From the NCBI GenBank assembly GCA_903896545.1, contig CAITYF010000243.1, positions 1 through 63,185 of the forward strand: DNA of 63,185 nt. The letters run 5' to 3'. This document shows positions 27,643 through 36,330 of the stretch, in pieces (position 1 is the first letter of the stretch; each line of letters starts with the position of its first letter). Made by a program: the position numbers and the translations under genes. The stretch is from an uncultured Myxococcales bacterium. GTDB lineage: Bacteria > Myxococcota_A > UBA9042. The notes beneath the pieces were generated by a model, which saw only the letters and a list, made by a program, of their open reading frames with translations, was not told the origin of the DNA and ran no database searches.

Positions 27643-28332
27643 ATGCTCCTTCCGCTCGACGCCGACGACGCCTCTGCCCTCTGGCTCACGCTGCGGTTGG
27701 CCTCCGTGGTGACGGTTCTGCTGTTGGCCATCGCAACGCCGCTGGCGTGGTGGCTTGCCTACACGCGTTCGACCTCGGCGCGCGTTGTGTCGGCGCTCGT
27801 GGCGCTCCCTCTCGTGCTGCCTCCAACCGTCCTTGGCTTCTACCTGCTTTTGGTGCTGGGGCCACACGGCGCGGTCGGCCGAGTCACGCAGGCGCTGCAC
27901 CTCGGCACGTTGCCGTTCTCGTTTGCCGGTTTGGTCGTCGGTTCGATGATCTTCTCGCTGCCTTTTGCCGTTCAGCCGCTGCACAACGCGTTTGTCGCCG
28001 TCGGGCGTCGGCAGTTGGAAGTTGCGGCATCGCTGCGCGCCGGGCCGATCGACCGTTTTCTCTCGGTGGCAGTCCCGCTCGCACGTCCAGGATTTCTCAC
28101 CGCCGCCATCCTGGTCTTTGCCCACACGATGGGTGAATTCGGCGTCGTTCTGATGCTCGGCGGCAACATTCCAGGGCAGACGCGGGTTTTGTCTGTTGCG
28201 ATGTACAACCACGTGGAAGCGATGGACTACACGGCGGCCCACGCGCTGGCGGCAATCATGGTTGTTGGCTCGTTTGTGCTTCTGCTCGGTTTACGCGCGA
28301 TGGGCGACCGCCGCCACGAGGAGCGACCGTGA
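27643..28332 (+). CDS. modB: Molybdate ABC transporter permease
   Basis: 229 aa with about five or six membrane helices. ModB features are WLTLRLASVVTVLLLAIATPLAWWLA at the N-terminus, LPLVLPPTVLGFYLLL, and the ATPase-coupling EAA loop EVAASLRAGPIDRFLSVAVPLARPG; HTMGEFGVVLMLGGNIPGQTR is highly typical. Its end overlaps the modC start by four bases (GTGA). It forms the membrane channel for molybdate. Confidence 0.94.
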   Translation: MLLPLDADDASALWLTLRLASVVTVLLLAIATPLAWWLAYTRSTSARVVSALVALPLVLPPTVLGFYLLLVLGPHGAVGRVTQALHLGTLPFSFAGLVVGSMIFSLPFAVQPLHNAFVAVGRRQLEVAASLRAGPIDRFLSVAVPLARPGFLTAAILVFAHTMGEFGVVLMLGGNIPGQTRVLSVAMYNHVEAMDYTAAHALAAIMVVGSFVLLLGLRAMGDRRHEERP

Positions 28333-29399
28333 GCGGCGTGGAGGCGCAATTTCGCTTGCAGCTTGACCGGTTCGTGCTGGATGCCGCGCTACACGCGCCG
28401 TCTGCGAAAATCACCGCGCTTTTTGGACCCTCAGGTTCAGGCAAGACGACGATTTTGCGCTGCATCGCTGGTCTGGAGCGCGCCCACGGCAACCTCACGG
28501 TGGACGGCGAAGTCTGGCAGGATGACAAGCACTTCCGCCCAACGCACCAACGTCCCATCGGCTACGTATTTCAGGAGCCCAGTCTCTTCGCCCACCTGTC
28601 CGTCCGCGAGAACCTGCTCTACGGTTGGAAACGCGTGCCCGTCGCGCAGCGCCTGGTGACAGTGGACGGCGTCGTGGAGTGGCTGGGTCTCCGCCAGCTC
28701 CTGGACCGGCGCGATCCGTCGGCGCTCTCCGGTGGAGAAAAGCAGCGCGTCGCGATAGGTCGGGCGCTCTTGACGAGCCCGCGCCTGCTTCTGATGGACG
28801 AGCCGCTCGCGGCGCTCGACAACGCCAGCAAAACGGCAATCCTCGCGGCGTTGCAGCGCCTCCAGCGTGAGTTGGCGTTGCCAGTCCTCTACGTCAGCCA
28901 CGCGTTGGATGAAGTGGCGCGTCTGGCCGACCACGTGGTTCTCCTCGAAGCGGGGCGCGTTGTTGCCGAAGGTCCGCTGCACGCCACGCTTGCGCGGCTG
29001 GACCTGCCGACCGCCGAGTTGGAGGACACGCTCTCCGTTCTGGACGCAACGGTTGCGGAACACGACGACACGTACCACCAGACGCGGCTGAGCTGCGCGG
29101 GTGGCGGTCTGTGGGTCTCGCGCGTGCAAGCTCCTATCGGCACAAGTGTTCGGGCGCGCGTGCGGGCGCACGACGTTGCCCTCGCCACGGAGCCGCCGCA
29201 TCAAACTTCCGTGTCCAATGTGCTGTCGGGTCGCATCGTCGACCTGCGCGATGGCGATGCGGACGCGGTGCTCGTGCGGATCGACCTGGACGGCGCGGCG
29301 CTGCTGGCGCGCATCACCAAGCGGTCGCGCGACCGCCTGAAACTGCACGAGGGCCAAGCGATTCTCGCGATGGTGAAGTCGGTCGCGGTGCTGGCCTGA
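28329..29399 (+). CDS. modC: Molybdate ABC transporter ATP-binding protein
   Basis: 356 aa from GTG 28329. The ABC domain has Walker A FGPSGSGKTTILRCIAG, the Q-loop in YVFQEPSLFAHLSVREN, signature ALSGGEKQRVAIGRAL, Walker B LLLMDEPLAAL and His in VSHALDE. The C-terminal about 70 residues are a Mop/TOBE domain (SVSNVLSGRIVDLRDGDADAVLVRI) that binds oxyanion, as in ModC. It is the last gene of modABC and converges on the radical SAM gene, with only 9 bp between their stops. Confidence 0.95.
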   Translation: MSGVEAQFRLQLDRFVLDAALHAPSAKITALFGPSGSGKTTILRCIAGLERAHGNLTVDGEVWQDDKHFRPTHQRPIGYVFQEPSLFAHLSVRENLLYGWKRVPVAQRLVTVDGVVEWLGLRQLLDRRDPSALSGGEKQRVAIGRALLTSPRLLLMDEPLAALDNASKTAILAALQRLQRELALPVLYVSHALDEVARLADHVVLLEAGRVVAEGPLHATLARLDLPTAELEDTLSVLDATVAEHDDTYHQTRLSCAGGGLWVSRVQAPIGTSVRARVRAHDVALATEPPHQTSVSNVLSGRIVDLRDGDADAVLVRIDLDGAALLARITKRSRDRLKLHEGQAILAMVKSVAVLA

Positions 29400-29408
29400 C
29401 GCCGTCGC

Positions 29409-30791
29409 TTACCCCGCCACGCCTTCCCAGCCGTCCAGCGTTTGTCCCGCCACCTGCGCCCGCGCGTCGTTGATATCCGCCCCCGTCGTGTCCGCGCGCG
29501 TGAGCACCTCGACAACCTGCGCCAACGCCAGCTTCACCTGCGGATCTGCCGTCGCGTTCCCTTCATTCCACGGCCGGTACGCCAAATCAAAGCGCGGCGT
29601 CCGCTTGTAGCAGGGCCGATCCGCCTGCGTCGGCTCGATGCGCAACTCCAGCGGCTCCGCGATTCCCTCGTGTGTCAGCCGCACCACGCCTGGCTTCAGC
29701 GGCGGCACCACGCCGTGCGGCCGCGGCTCGCGCCGCAACGCCTCCAGCCGCGCCTCCGCGTGCTTGGGGTCACGACCGTGCAGCTTCAGCGCGTCCCGCA
29801 GCACATCCACCGCCGGCGCATTGGACGTGCGCAGCTCGGTTCGCCCCGCCAGACGGGTGTACTGCTCCTCGACGCCCTGGCACAACGGCCGCAGCGTGCA
29901 CGCCTCGCACGGGTCGCGCGGCCAGACTTGCCCGCTCAGTTGATAGCCCGTCGCCCGGTAGGTGTTCGCCTCAACGGCGCGGTCGAAGTACGTTTCATTC
30001 GCGGAAAACGCCTTCAACTTCAGCGAGCGAATCGCGTGGCGTCCCAACTGACAGAGCGGCACGTTGTCCAGAAAGAACTGCTCGCCGTCCGCCTCCAGTC
30101 GGTCCCCCAGCGCGGTAAAATCGACTTCCCCGTAGCGCAGCGGTCCCTTGTCGCGCGCCTCCTGCCACGCGCAGCCGAGCAGATGCGTGAAAATCAGCTT
30201 GCAGCGAATCGGTCGATCGGGTCCCAGCTTCTGCCGTACGTAAGCCACAATCTCGGCGATCGAGTCGGCGTTCTCGCGACAAATGACCGTGTTCAGCGTG
30301 ACGTCGATCGAGCGAATCGCCGCCAGTTCGTCCAGCGCGCGTGCCTGGCGTTCAAACGTGTGGGGAATCCCGGCGATGCGGTCGACCACTTCCGCCGTCG
30401 CGCCGTGGATCGAAATTTCAATCGCGTTCAGACCTGCATCCGCGAGTTCACGCAGGTAGCGCGGTCGCGAAATCGGCGTGCCGTTTGTGGCGACTTTGAT
30501 GTGGCGAAAACCGAGCTCGCGCGCGGTTCGAATCACGTCCACCGCGTCCTTGCGCAGGAACGTCTCCGCGCCCATGAATACGACGTCCGACGCGCCGCTG
30601 TCCCGCAGCCCGGCGAGCGTCTCCCGCACTTCTGTCAGCGGCGGCTCCCGCGCACCACCGCGGTCATCGCGCTCCAGACAGAACAGGCAAGCCAAGTTGC
30701 ACACGTCCGCGATGTGCACCACGGCGAGCTGCGCGTGCGCTTGGCCTTGCTCGGCTTGGACCGGCTTCTTCTTGAACCACGGGAACCGCAT
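29409..30791 (-). CDS. Radical SAM/SPASM-like protein
   Basis: 460 aa. The CNLACLFC cluster motif (CxxxCxxC, about 32-39) binds the radical SAM 4Fe-4S cluster. GGGxP-type VFMGAETFLRKD and the later NTVICREN fit the TIM barrel. A C-terminal Cys group (CEACTLRPLCQGVEEQY, about 300) resembles a SPASM/twitch auxiliary cluster. About 140 further residues follow, including PCYKRTPRFDLAYRPWNEGN. SPASM members often modify peptides or proteins, or are enzyme-maturation factors (family knowledge). It starts 3 bp after a lipoprotein gene that is coupled in turn to a barrel and another lipoprotein, so an exported target is plausible but unproven. Confidence 0.85.
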   Translation of the reverse strand: MRFPWFKKKPVQAEQGQAHAQLAVVHIADVCNLACLFCLERDDRGGAREPPLTEVRETLAGLRDSGASDVVFMGAETFLRKDAVDVIRTARELGFRHIKVATNGTPISRPRYLRELADAGLNAIEISIHGATAEVVDRIAGIPHTFERQARALDELAAIRSIDVTLNTVICRENADSIAEIVAYVRQKLGPDRPIRCKLIFTHLLGCAWQEARDKGPLRYGEVDFTALGDRLEADGEQFFLDNVPLCQLGRHAIRSLKLKAFSANETYFDRAVEANTYRATGYQLSGQVWPRDPCEACTLRPLCQGVEEQYTRLAGRTELRTSNAPAVDVLRDALKLHGRDPKHAEARLEALRREPRPHGVVPPLKPGVVRLTHEGIAEPLELRIEPTQADRPCYKRTPRFDLAYRPWNEGNATADPQVKLALAQVVEVLTRADTTGADINDARAQVAGQTLDGWEGVAG

Positions 30792-30794
30792 CGG

Positions 30795-32399
30795 CTAGTG
30801 CGCCTTGCCGTTCAGCTCGTACCCCGTGACCGTCTTCGCCTCGCCCGCACCCACCGGCAGAAACGTCACGCGACCCGACGGGTGCGTCTGCGTCACCGCC
30901 ACGACCTGCGCTTGTTCCAGCACTCGGGCGTATTCCGGTGCTGAACCCAGCGCGATGATCTCCGTCTGGAACTGCGTCAAGTTCGCACGCAGCACGCCGT
31001 GGTCCAACTTCGCCGGATCGGGCAGCAACAGCCACGCCAATTCCGGCGTCGACAGCGTCGCGATGCCCGTCGGGCGCACTGGCGTCAGCACCAGTTTGGT
31101 GTAGCCCGTATCCAGGTCGTACAGCGTGATGCCTTGGCTGTCGTCGACAAACTTCTCTGTGGCGTCGTCGTAGTTTGGACCGTGCGCCGGCACGTGGACC
31201 AGAATCGCTTTGCGCGTTCCCGGTACCAGAATCGCAAAGTCGACCGTCTTGCGCAGCAGCACCGGTGCAATCGTCCTGGTGGCAAAATCCAGCGTTGCCG
31301 CTTGTTCAATGCCCGCGGCGGTCGTGTACAACAGCGCCGTCTTGCCGTCGCCGGTAATTTGCGCCAGACCCGCGGTCAGGCCATTGGTCGGCAGCACGTC
31401 GGCCAGGAGCGAGTCCGTCGCGGCCTTGGGCAGCGGCACAATCGCCACCTCTGCGTTGTCACGCACGACTGCCAGCGCAGCGCTTCCGTCGGGCAGCAGG
31501 TCCAGGTCCGTCGGCACCGCCGAGAGCGTCACGTTCACGAGCTTCTTGGTCGGCAAGTGCACCGCCGTCAGCCCCGCCAGTCCCGACTGCCGCAGAATCG
31601 CCCAGGTGCCATCGGGCGTGATCTGCACTTCGCGTTCCGCCGGCTTGTCCAGCGGGTTGGTCGAGAGCGCGATGGGCGCGACGATGTCGCCGTCCTTGGC
31701 CGTCGCCGGGCGCACGACGCAGACACCGTCGTCGGTCACGACAAAAGCCTGCGAACCGTCACTTTGGAACGTCACGAGCGTCGGGTGAAAGCCGACTGCC
31801 AGGTTGGCCGCCGTCGGTTTGTCGCCGAGGTGAAACAGCGTGACGTCCTGCAGGCTGCCCGCCGGCTCGCCCGCAATCGCGTGCGCGTGGTCATACCAAG
31901 CGATTGCCGAGTTGCCATCGGGCGACACCGCGAGCGCGTTGGCATGCGGCGTGAGCGGCAGAAAGTCCACCGTGTCGCCGCTCGCCGTCGACCGCACGTA
32001 AGCCACGTCGTCGCTGCCCGCGTTGATGACCAGCACCGCGTCGTGGCCCGGCACTGTCTTGGCGACGATCGGCCGGTCGCCGACTTCCACCAGGGTCACT
32101 TGCAGCGTCGCGCCAGAGATCTTGACCAAGTTGTCCGTGCCCGCCGACGGGATGAAGATGAAGCTCGGACTGCCTTCTGGCGCGCCAAAGTCGTACGTCT
32201 TCTCATTTTCCGCCGGAAGCTGGGTGCCACCGCCGCCCGTTCCCGCAGCCGTGTCATCGGCGGACGACTTGGCGTCGGACGACGCGCCACCGCCAAAACT
32301 GCCGGACGACGCGTAGTTCGGACTACTGCTGGCATCCGAACTGCCACATCCCGTGGCGGAAATCGTCAGAATCATCAGTCCAATGAAGTTCTTGCGCAT
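30795..32399 (-). CDS. Beta-propeller lipoprotein (radical SAM operon)
   Basis: 534 aa from ATG 32399 (GGAGG five bases upstream). MRKNFIGLMILTISATGC is a lipoprotein-type signal, followed by a long Ser/Gly/Ala/Asp linker. The body consists of repeated strands such as DNLVKISGATLQVTLVEVG, NSAIAWYDHAHAIAG and DGSAALAVVRDNAEVAIVPLP, as in seven-bladed propellers. No catalytic motif is seen. It lies 11 bp after the barrel gene and 3 bp before the radical SAM gene. Its general layout resembles the first lipoprotein of the operon (33049-34551), suggesting paralogy or a shared fold. Confidence 0.72.
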   Translation of the reverse strand: MRKNFIGLMILTISATGCGSSDASSSPNYASSGSFGGGASSDAKSSADDTAAGTGGGGTQLPAENEKTYDFGAPEGSPSFIFIPSAGTDNLVKISGATLQVTLVEVGDRPIVAKTVPGHDAVLVINAGSDDVAYVRSTASGDTVDFLPLTPHANALAVSPDGNSAIAWYDHAHAIAGEPAGSLQDVTLFHLGDKPTAANLAVGFHPTLVTFQSDGSQAFVVTDDGVCVVRPATAKDGDIVAPIALSTNPLDKPAEREVQITPDGTWAILRQSGLAGLTAVHLPTKKLVNVTLSAVPTDLDLLPDGSAALAVVRDNAEVAIVPLPKAATDSLLADVLPTNGLTAGLAQITGDGKTALLYTTAAGIEQAATLDFATRTIAPVLLRKTVDFAILVPGTRKAILVHVPAHGPNYDDATEKFVDDSQGITLYDLDTGYTKLVLTPVRPTGIATLSTPELAWLLLPDPAKLDHGVLRANLTQFQTEIIALGSAPEYARVLEQAQVVAVTQTHPSGRVTFLPVGAGEAKTVTGYELNGKAH

Positions 32400-32410
32400 C
32401 ACGTCCTCCA

Positions 32411-33052
32411 TCAGAAGCGCACCGCGGCGCCAAAGCGCACGACGAGGCCGTTCAAGCTCAAAGCGCCCAGCTTCAGCTCCGCAGGCTGCACGCCCGGCTG
32501 CTGTGAGGTCGTTGAAGTCAGCGTCGCGTCCTGATCAAAGACCATCTGCCAAGCCGTTTCCACGAAGACGCCGAACGCAGGAAGACCTTCCTTTTCTTTG
32601 TTCCACACGCTCGCAGGCAGGAGAAGCTCGATGCCCAGGCCGGTCTGTAGTTGCGGCGACCAGTTGGTCGCTTCCCAATCCGACAGCGTCAGGTGCGACT
32701 TGGACACGCCCACGCCGGCCCGCGCGTACGGAACGAACCAATTTTGCACCGGATAGCGATAGCGCGCGTCGAGGGTCAAGTCGTGGCGGTTGAGCGACGT
32801 TGAATAGCCGCGCAACGAGCCATCGGTCGCTGCGTAGTGCCAGCCAAAACCGACGCGCCAGTTCGCGTTCAAGCCGACTTCACCGCGCATGTTGATGCCG
32901 CCAAAGGTGCGCGATTTGGCCCAGCCGTTGGCGGAGTCCGTGTACGAGCGCAAGCCTTGGCTCGCGAGGTCAAAGCCGAATTCAACGGCGTGTGCGGCGG
33001 TCGCGGTCAAAAAGAGCGAGAGGACGGCAAGCGTCAAAGCCAAGCGTTTCAT
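32411..33052 (-). CDS. Outer-membrane beta-barrel protein
   Basis: 213 aa. Cleavable signal MKRLALTLAVLSLFLTATAAHA. The mature part is made of alternating amphipathic strands (WRVGFGWHYAATDGS, HDLTLDARYRYPVQNW, FVPYARAGVGVSKSH) and ends with NGLVVRFGAAVRF, a terminal Phe signature for BAM-dependent assembly. The size suggests an 8-stranded barrel. Its ATG overlaps the upstream lipoprotein stop (ATGA) and its stop is 11 bp before the next lipoprotein start. Role unknown; the context suggests an envelope complex with the two lipoproteins. Confidence 0.75.
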   Translation of the reverse strand: MKRLALTLAVLSLFLTATAAHAVEFGFDLASQGLRSYTDSANGWAKSRTFGGINMRGEVGLNANWRVGFGWHYAATDGSLRGYSTSLNRHDLTLDARYRYPVQNWFVPYARAGVGVSKSHLTLSDWEATNWSPQLQTGLGIELLLPASVWNKEKEGLPAFGVFVETAWQMVFDQDATLTSTTSQQPGVQPAELKLGALSLNGLVVRFGAAVRF

Positions 33053-34551
33053 AGCGCCTCCGTCGCGCCCGTGAGGGCAAAGCCTTGCACGAGTTTCGCC
33101 GCGTCCAGATCCAGAGCACCTGTTGGCAGCGCCAGCAGCGTGCCCGTGCCATCACCCAAGGTCCACAGCGCCACACCATTCGTGCCCCAGGGCACAAGCC
33201 CCGTCGCAGGCAGCGTCAGTTCCATGCTCTGGGCCGTCAGGTTCGCAAGGTCGATCCGCGCCAGCCGCAGCCCGCCCGTGACCGCACCCAGCACCCACAT
33301 CGCCCCACTCACGACGCGGATCGCTTTGACTGCGCCCATGCCGGTCAACGCTGTCATCCGATCGTTCACCGCGTCGTACGCCGAAAGTTGCGCGCCCGTC
33401 TGCTGCAACAAGAACTGATCCGCCAGCGCTGTGACTTGTGTGATGCCCAGACTGGCTTGCACGTCGTGAACGGCCTTGCCCTTCTTTTTGTCGATGTCCT
33501 CAATGTCCACGCGGTGCAGCATCGTGTTGTTGTCGTTCCACAAGAGCGCGTGCGGTTTGCCGTCCGCACCCACGTACGGCTCGATGTGCCGCGCGATGGT
33601 CGTCAGCGTCACCGCAGTGCCCGTGCCTGTTGTCGGGTTCAAGAGCGCCACTTGCGCCGCGCCTCCGTGCACGGTCAGCACGCGCAGTCCCGCCGCCGTG
33701 TCCACCAGCGCGATGTCCGCGGGCTGCGGGCCGGAGGCGATCTGGTCCAGCGACACGCTCAGGGTTGCCTGCGCGAGATCCACGGCGATGTGCACCGCGT
33801 CGTTGGAGCCCGTCGCTATCAAGTACAAATTGACGGTCGTACCGTCCACGCGCGCCAACGTCCGCAGCGGCACAATGCCCGCCGCCGCGCCCGCCGTCGC
33901 CAGCGGCACAACCAACGTTCGCGTGCCTTTCGGGCCAAAATCCGCGATGCCCAGCGCCGAGGTCGTCTCCAGCCACGCCAGCCGGTGCGTCCCGTCCGCG
34001 AGCGTCACAGGCGGCGTGAGATAAGCCGCCAGCGGCTGGGTCGAGATGCCCGCAATCGTCGCCGTCCGCACCGTCCGCGGGTTCGCAGCGAGGTCAATGA
34101 GCGCCAGTTCTGCGGCGATCACCAGCCCGTTTTGTGCAGCTCCCGGCGCGTGATAGGCCACTGCCGCTTGCGAATCCGCTGCCACCGACAGACCCGAAAA
34201 CGCCGTGTTCAGCAGCAGTTCCTCAGGGTCACCCGTCGCGCCGAGCACGTCCAGCTTCTGGTGGCCCTTCTCAAACGCGGTGTCGAGCAGCAACAGCAGC
34301 TTGCCGTCCGGCGTCCGCGCCTGCGTGAGCGGCTTCACCGTGACCGTCGTCGCGTCTTGTGCAATCTCGCCGGCAGAGTCGCGCAACCGCGTCAGCCGGT
34401 GGCGCGTCGTGTCCAGAAAGGCCAGCGAGTCGCCGATTTCCACCGGCGCTGTCAGGTGCAAAGACGTTGAAAATGCTGGGTTGCCGTCAATGCAACCGGG
34501 CACGACTGCCGCGGCGATGAGCAGCACGAGCGCGCGCGAGAAGTGGGGCAT
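33049..34551 (-). CDS. Beta-propeller lipoprotein, first gene of the radical SAM operon
   Basis: 500 aa from ATG 34551, which begins a clean signal peptide HFSRALVLLIAAAVVPGC (lipobox Cys18); the longer frame upstream lacks a signal. The body is strand-rich with repeated units: GDSLAFLDTTRHRLTRL, LRVLTVHGGAAQVALLNPTTG and NGVALWTLGDGTGTLLALPTG, typical of a beta-propeller. No enzyme motif is seen. It is the promoter-proximal gene of the four-gene unit. The stop overlaps the barrel start. sohB lies upstream on the same strand, ending at 34658, with a 106-bp gap. Confidence 0.7.
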   Translation of the reverse strand: MPHFSRALVLLIAAAVVPGCIDGNPAFSTSLHLTAPVEIGDSLAFLDTTRHRLTRLRDSAGEIAQDATTVTVKPLTQARTPDGKLLLLLDTAFEKGHQKLDVLGATGDPEELLLNTAFSGLSVAADSQAAVAYHAPGAAQNGLVIAAELALIDLAANPRTVRTATIAGISTQPLAAYLTPPVTLADGTHRLAWLETTSALGIADFGPKGTRTLVVPLATAGAAAGIVPLRTLARVDGTTVNLYLIATGSNDAVHIAVDLAQATLSVSLDQIASGPQPADIALVDTAAGLRVLTVHGGAAQVALLNPTTGTGTAVTLTTIARHIEPYVGADGKPHALLWNDNNTMLHRVDIEDIDKKKGKAVHDVQASLGITQVTALADQFLLQQTGAQLSAYDAVNDRMTALTGMGAVKAIRVVSGAMWVLGAVTGGLRLARIDLANLTAQSMELTLPATGLVPWGTNGVALWTLGDGTGTLLALPTGALDLDAAKLVQGFALTGATEAL

Positions 34552-34657
34552 CGGGACCTCGTCTGCGGCATGACGCCGAGGCTTCGGACCGCATCGTAGC
34601 GAGTGCCACCACGTTCGCGCAAACTGTGGGCGCAGATTTTGCCGCGCGCGCAAAACT

Positions 34658-35686
34658 TTACGGAAAACGCTTGCTTTCCAGTCGATCCGCCAGCGCGTCG
34701 ATGACCCGCGTTCCGGCCGCGCCCAGAAGTCCGCTCAGGCGCTGACTGACGTTGCGCGCGGGCTCAAATTTCACCTCGAACAGGTCCGCGTCCTTCGCCG
34801 CTTTCACCAGCCAGTCGTCCGACGTCTGCAGCGCATCGCACAACCCCAGCGCCAGCGCCTGTTGCCCGTACCAGTGTTCGCCGGTCGCCACCTTCGCCAC
34901 ATCGAGGCTTGGACGCTGCGCGTGGACGAACTCTTTGAACAGCGTGTGGGTTTCCTCCAGCTCTTCGCGGAATTTCTCGCGGCCCTTCTCGGTATTTTCG
35001 CCCAGAACTGTCAGCGTCCGCTTGTACTCGCCCGCCGTGTGCAGTTCCACGTCCACGTCGTGCTTCTTCAGCAGCCGGTGCACGTTCGGGATCTGCGCCA
35101 CGACGCCGATCGACCCCAGAATCGCGAACGGCGCCGCGACGATCTGGTTCGCGGTACACGCCATCATGTAGCCGCCGCTTGCCGCGACTTTGTCCACCGC
35201 GACCGTCAGCTTCACGCCGCCTTCGCGCAGCCGCGCCAGCTGCGACGACGCCAGCCCGTACCCGTGGACAACGCCGCCGGGGCTCTCCAGCCGCAGCAGC
35301 ACTTCGTCCTTCGGCCGCGCGACAGACAGCACCGCCGTCACTTCCTCGCGGAGCATCGTCACCGCGGACGCGCGCATATCGCCATTGAAATCGAGTACGT
35401 AGACCCGATGGCGATCCGAGCCTTCTTTTTCCAGCTTCTTGGTCTCGTTCTTGTCCGCTTTGCGCAGCGCCTTGAATTCCTTCTCCGGCATCACCGCGGC
35501 TTCCAGCGACCGCTGCAGCCCGCGCAGACGGCGGTTCAACTTGCGCACCTTCAGGTGCTCCGACGTGCCGGGCGCTGCGTGCATGCTCGCGGAAACGATC
35601 TTGGCTATGACGACCAACAGCACGGCCAGAACGGTGAGCGACTTGGCGAGGAAAAGCCCGTATTGCGTGAGGAATTCTTGGAGCAT
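34658..35686 (-). CDS. sohB: SohB-like S49 family peptidase
   Basis: 342 aa, matching SohB length. An N-terminal membrane helix (SLTVLAVLLVVIAKIVSA) and a charged linker precede the protease domain. VYVLDFNGDMRASAVTMLREEV and VLLRLESPGGVVHGYGLA are typical, and the nucleophile Ser lies in KVAASGGYMMACTAN (about 183). The candidate general base Lys is in GEYKRTLTVLGENTEKGREKF. It is probably an inner-membrane protease acting in the periplasm on membrane or signal peptides. The upstream 300 bp hold hairpins but no gene. Confidence 0.9.
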   Translation of the reverse strand: MLQEFLTQYGLFLAKSLTVLAVLLVVIAKIVSASMHAAPGTSEHLKVRKLNRRLRGLQRSLEAAVMPEKEFKALRKADKNETKKLEKEGSDRHRVYVLDFNGDMRASAVTMLREEVTAVLSVARPKDEVLLRLESPGGVVHGYGLASSQLARLREGGVKLTVAVDKVAASGGYMMACTANQIVAAPFAILGSIGVVAQIPNVHRLLKKHDVDVELHTAGEYKRTLTVLGENTEKGREKFREELEETHTLFKEFVHAQRPSLDVAKVATGEHWYGQQALALGLCDALQTSDDWLVKAAKDADLFEVKFEPARNVSQRLSGLLGAAGTRVIDALADRLESKRFP

Positions 35687-35743
35687 GGGCCTACTTGTGG
35701 GGGAAAGTGGCGGGAAAAGTTGCCCTGGCAGTCACGGAAGCAC

Positions 35744-35799
35744 CCTGGACCCTTCAGTCCAGGTGGGCGCCAGTGCCCGGATCAGTCAGTCCCACTGGC
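35744..35799. other. Hairpin-rich non-coding stretch upstream of sohB
   Basis: The 35687-35985 gap has no supported gene. Two inverted repeats are clear: CCTGGAC (35744-35750) / GTCCAGG (35757-35763), and GCCAGTG (35769-35775) / CACTGGC (35793-35799). Further CCCGG-rich half sites follow to about 35880. A minus-strand frame through it ends NVPAHRVFCTCQWD, but it has no ribosome site and no recognised homology. It could be an untranslated leader, a palindromic repeat element or mobile-element debris. Confidence 0.4.
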
Positions 35800-35985
35800 A
35801 GGTGCAGAACACCCGGTGGGCGGGGACATTCCCGGACGAGCCCGGCTCCCTGTTGTAATCATACGGTCCCGGGGCATTTCCCGTGACCGCCAGAGCGGGG
35901 ACCAGCGTGGCACAACTCGGGGCCGGAGGGAATGGCGAATTGCGCGTTACGGCAACGGGACGTCGTCGACGCATTTCACCGGGCC

Positions 35986-36330
35986 CTACGGCGCGGCGAG
36001 ATTTGTGCATGCCGCGGCTTGGCCGATCGGGCCGATGTCCGTGACGTTGCCGGTGACCGGATCGACCGCGCGCAGCACGCCGTCGTCCGAGCACGCGTAG
36101 ATTTGGCCGTTGCCGGGGTGGCGTTCGACGCCGACGGAGCCGAACGGTTTGAAGAGCTTGGCTTGGGGCGTGGCGATGCCGGTTTTGGGATCGACGACGT
36201 AGAGCGTGTCGTCTGCGTTGTTGATGGCGTAGAGCGCGTGGATCGCGTCGGAACGCGGCTGGGTGCAGCGAACTGCGTCAGCGCTGTGCTTGACCGCCCC
36301 CCTGCGCGGCGCGACACTCGTTGAGCCTGC
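35986..36330 (-). pseudogene. 5'-truncated beta-propeller protein remnant
   Basis: Open minus-strand frame of 114 codons with no start codon near its 5' end. It reads YAINNADDTLYVVDPKTGIA, then GSVGVERHPGNGQIYACSDD and AVDPVTGNVTDIGPIGQ, i.e. repeating propeller blades like those in this window's lipoproteins, and ends in a normal stop. Signal peptide and N-terminal blades are missing. It abuts, head to head, another 5'-truncated gene at 36325, so a deletion, inversion or assembly join removed both 5' ends. Confidence 0.6.

Noticed and set aside
29442..30944. 500-codon plus-strand open frame over the radical SAM gene
   Set aside because: Arg/Leu-rich shadow of the minus-strand radical SAM gene, with no ribosome site and no family features.
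35786..36094. 102-codon minus-strand frame ending in CTCQWD
   Set aside because: It overlaps the propeller remnant in another frame, has no good start, and lies in palindrome-rich DNA.
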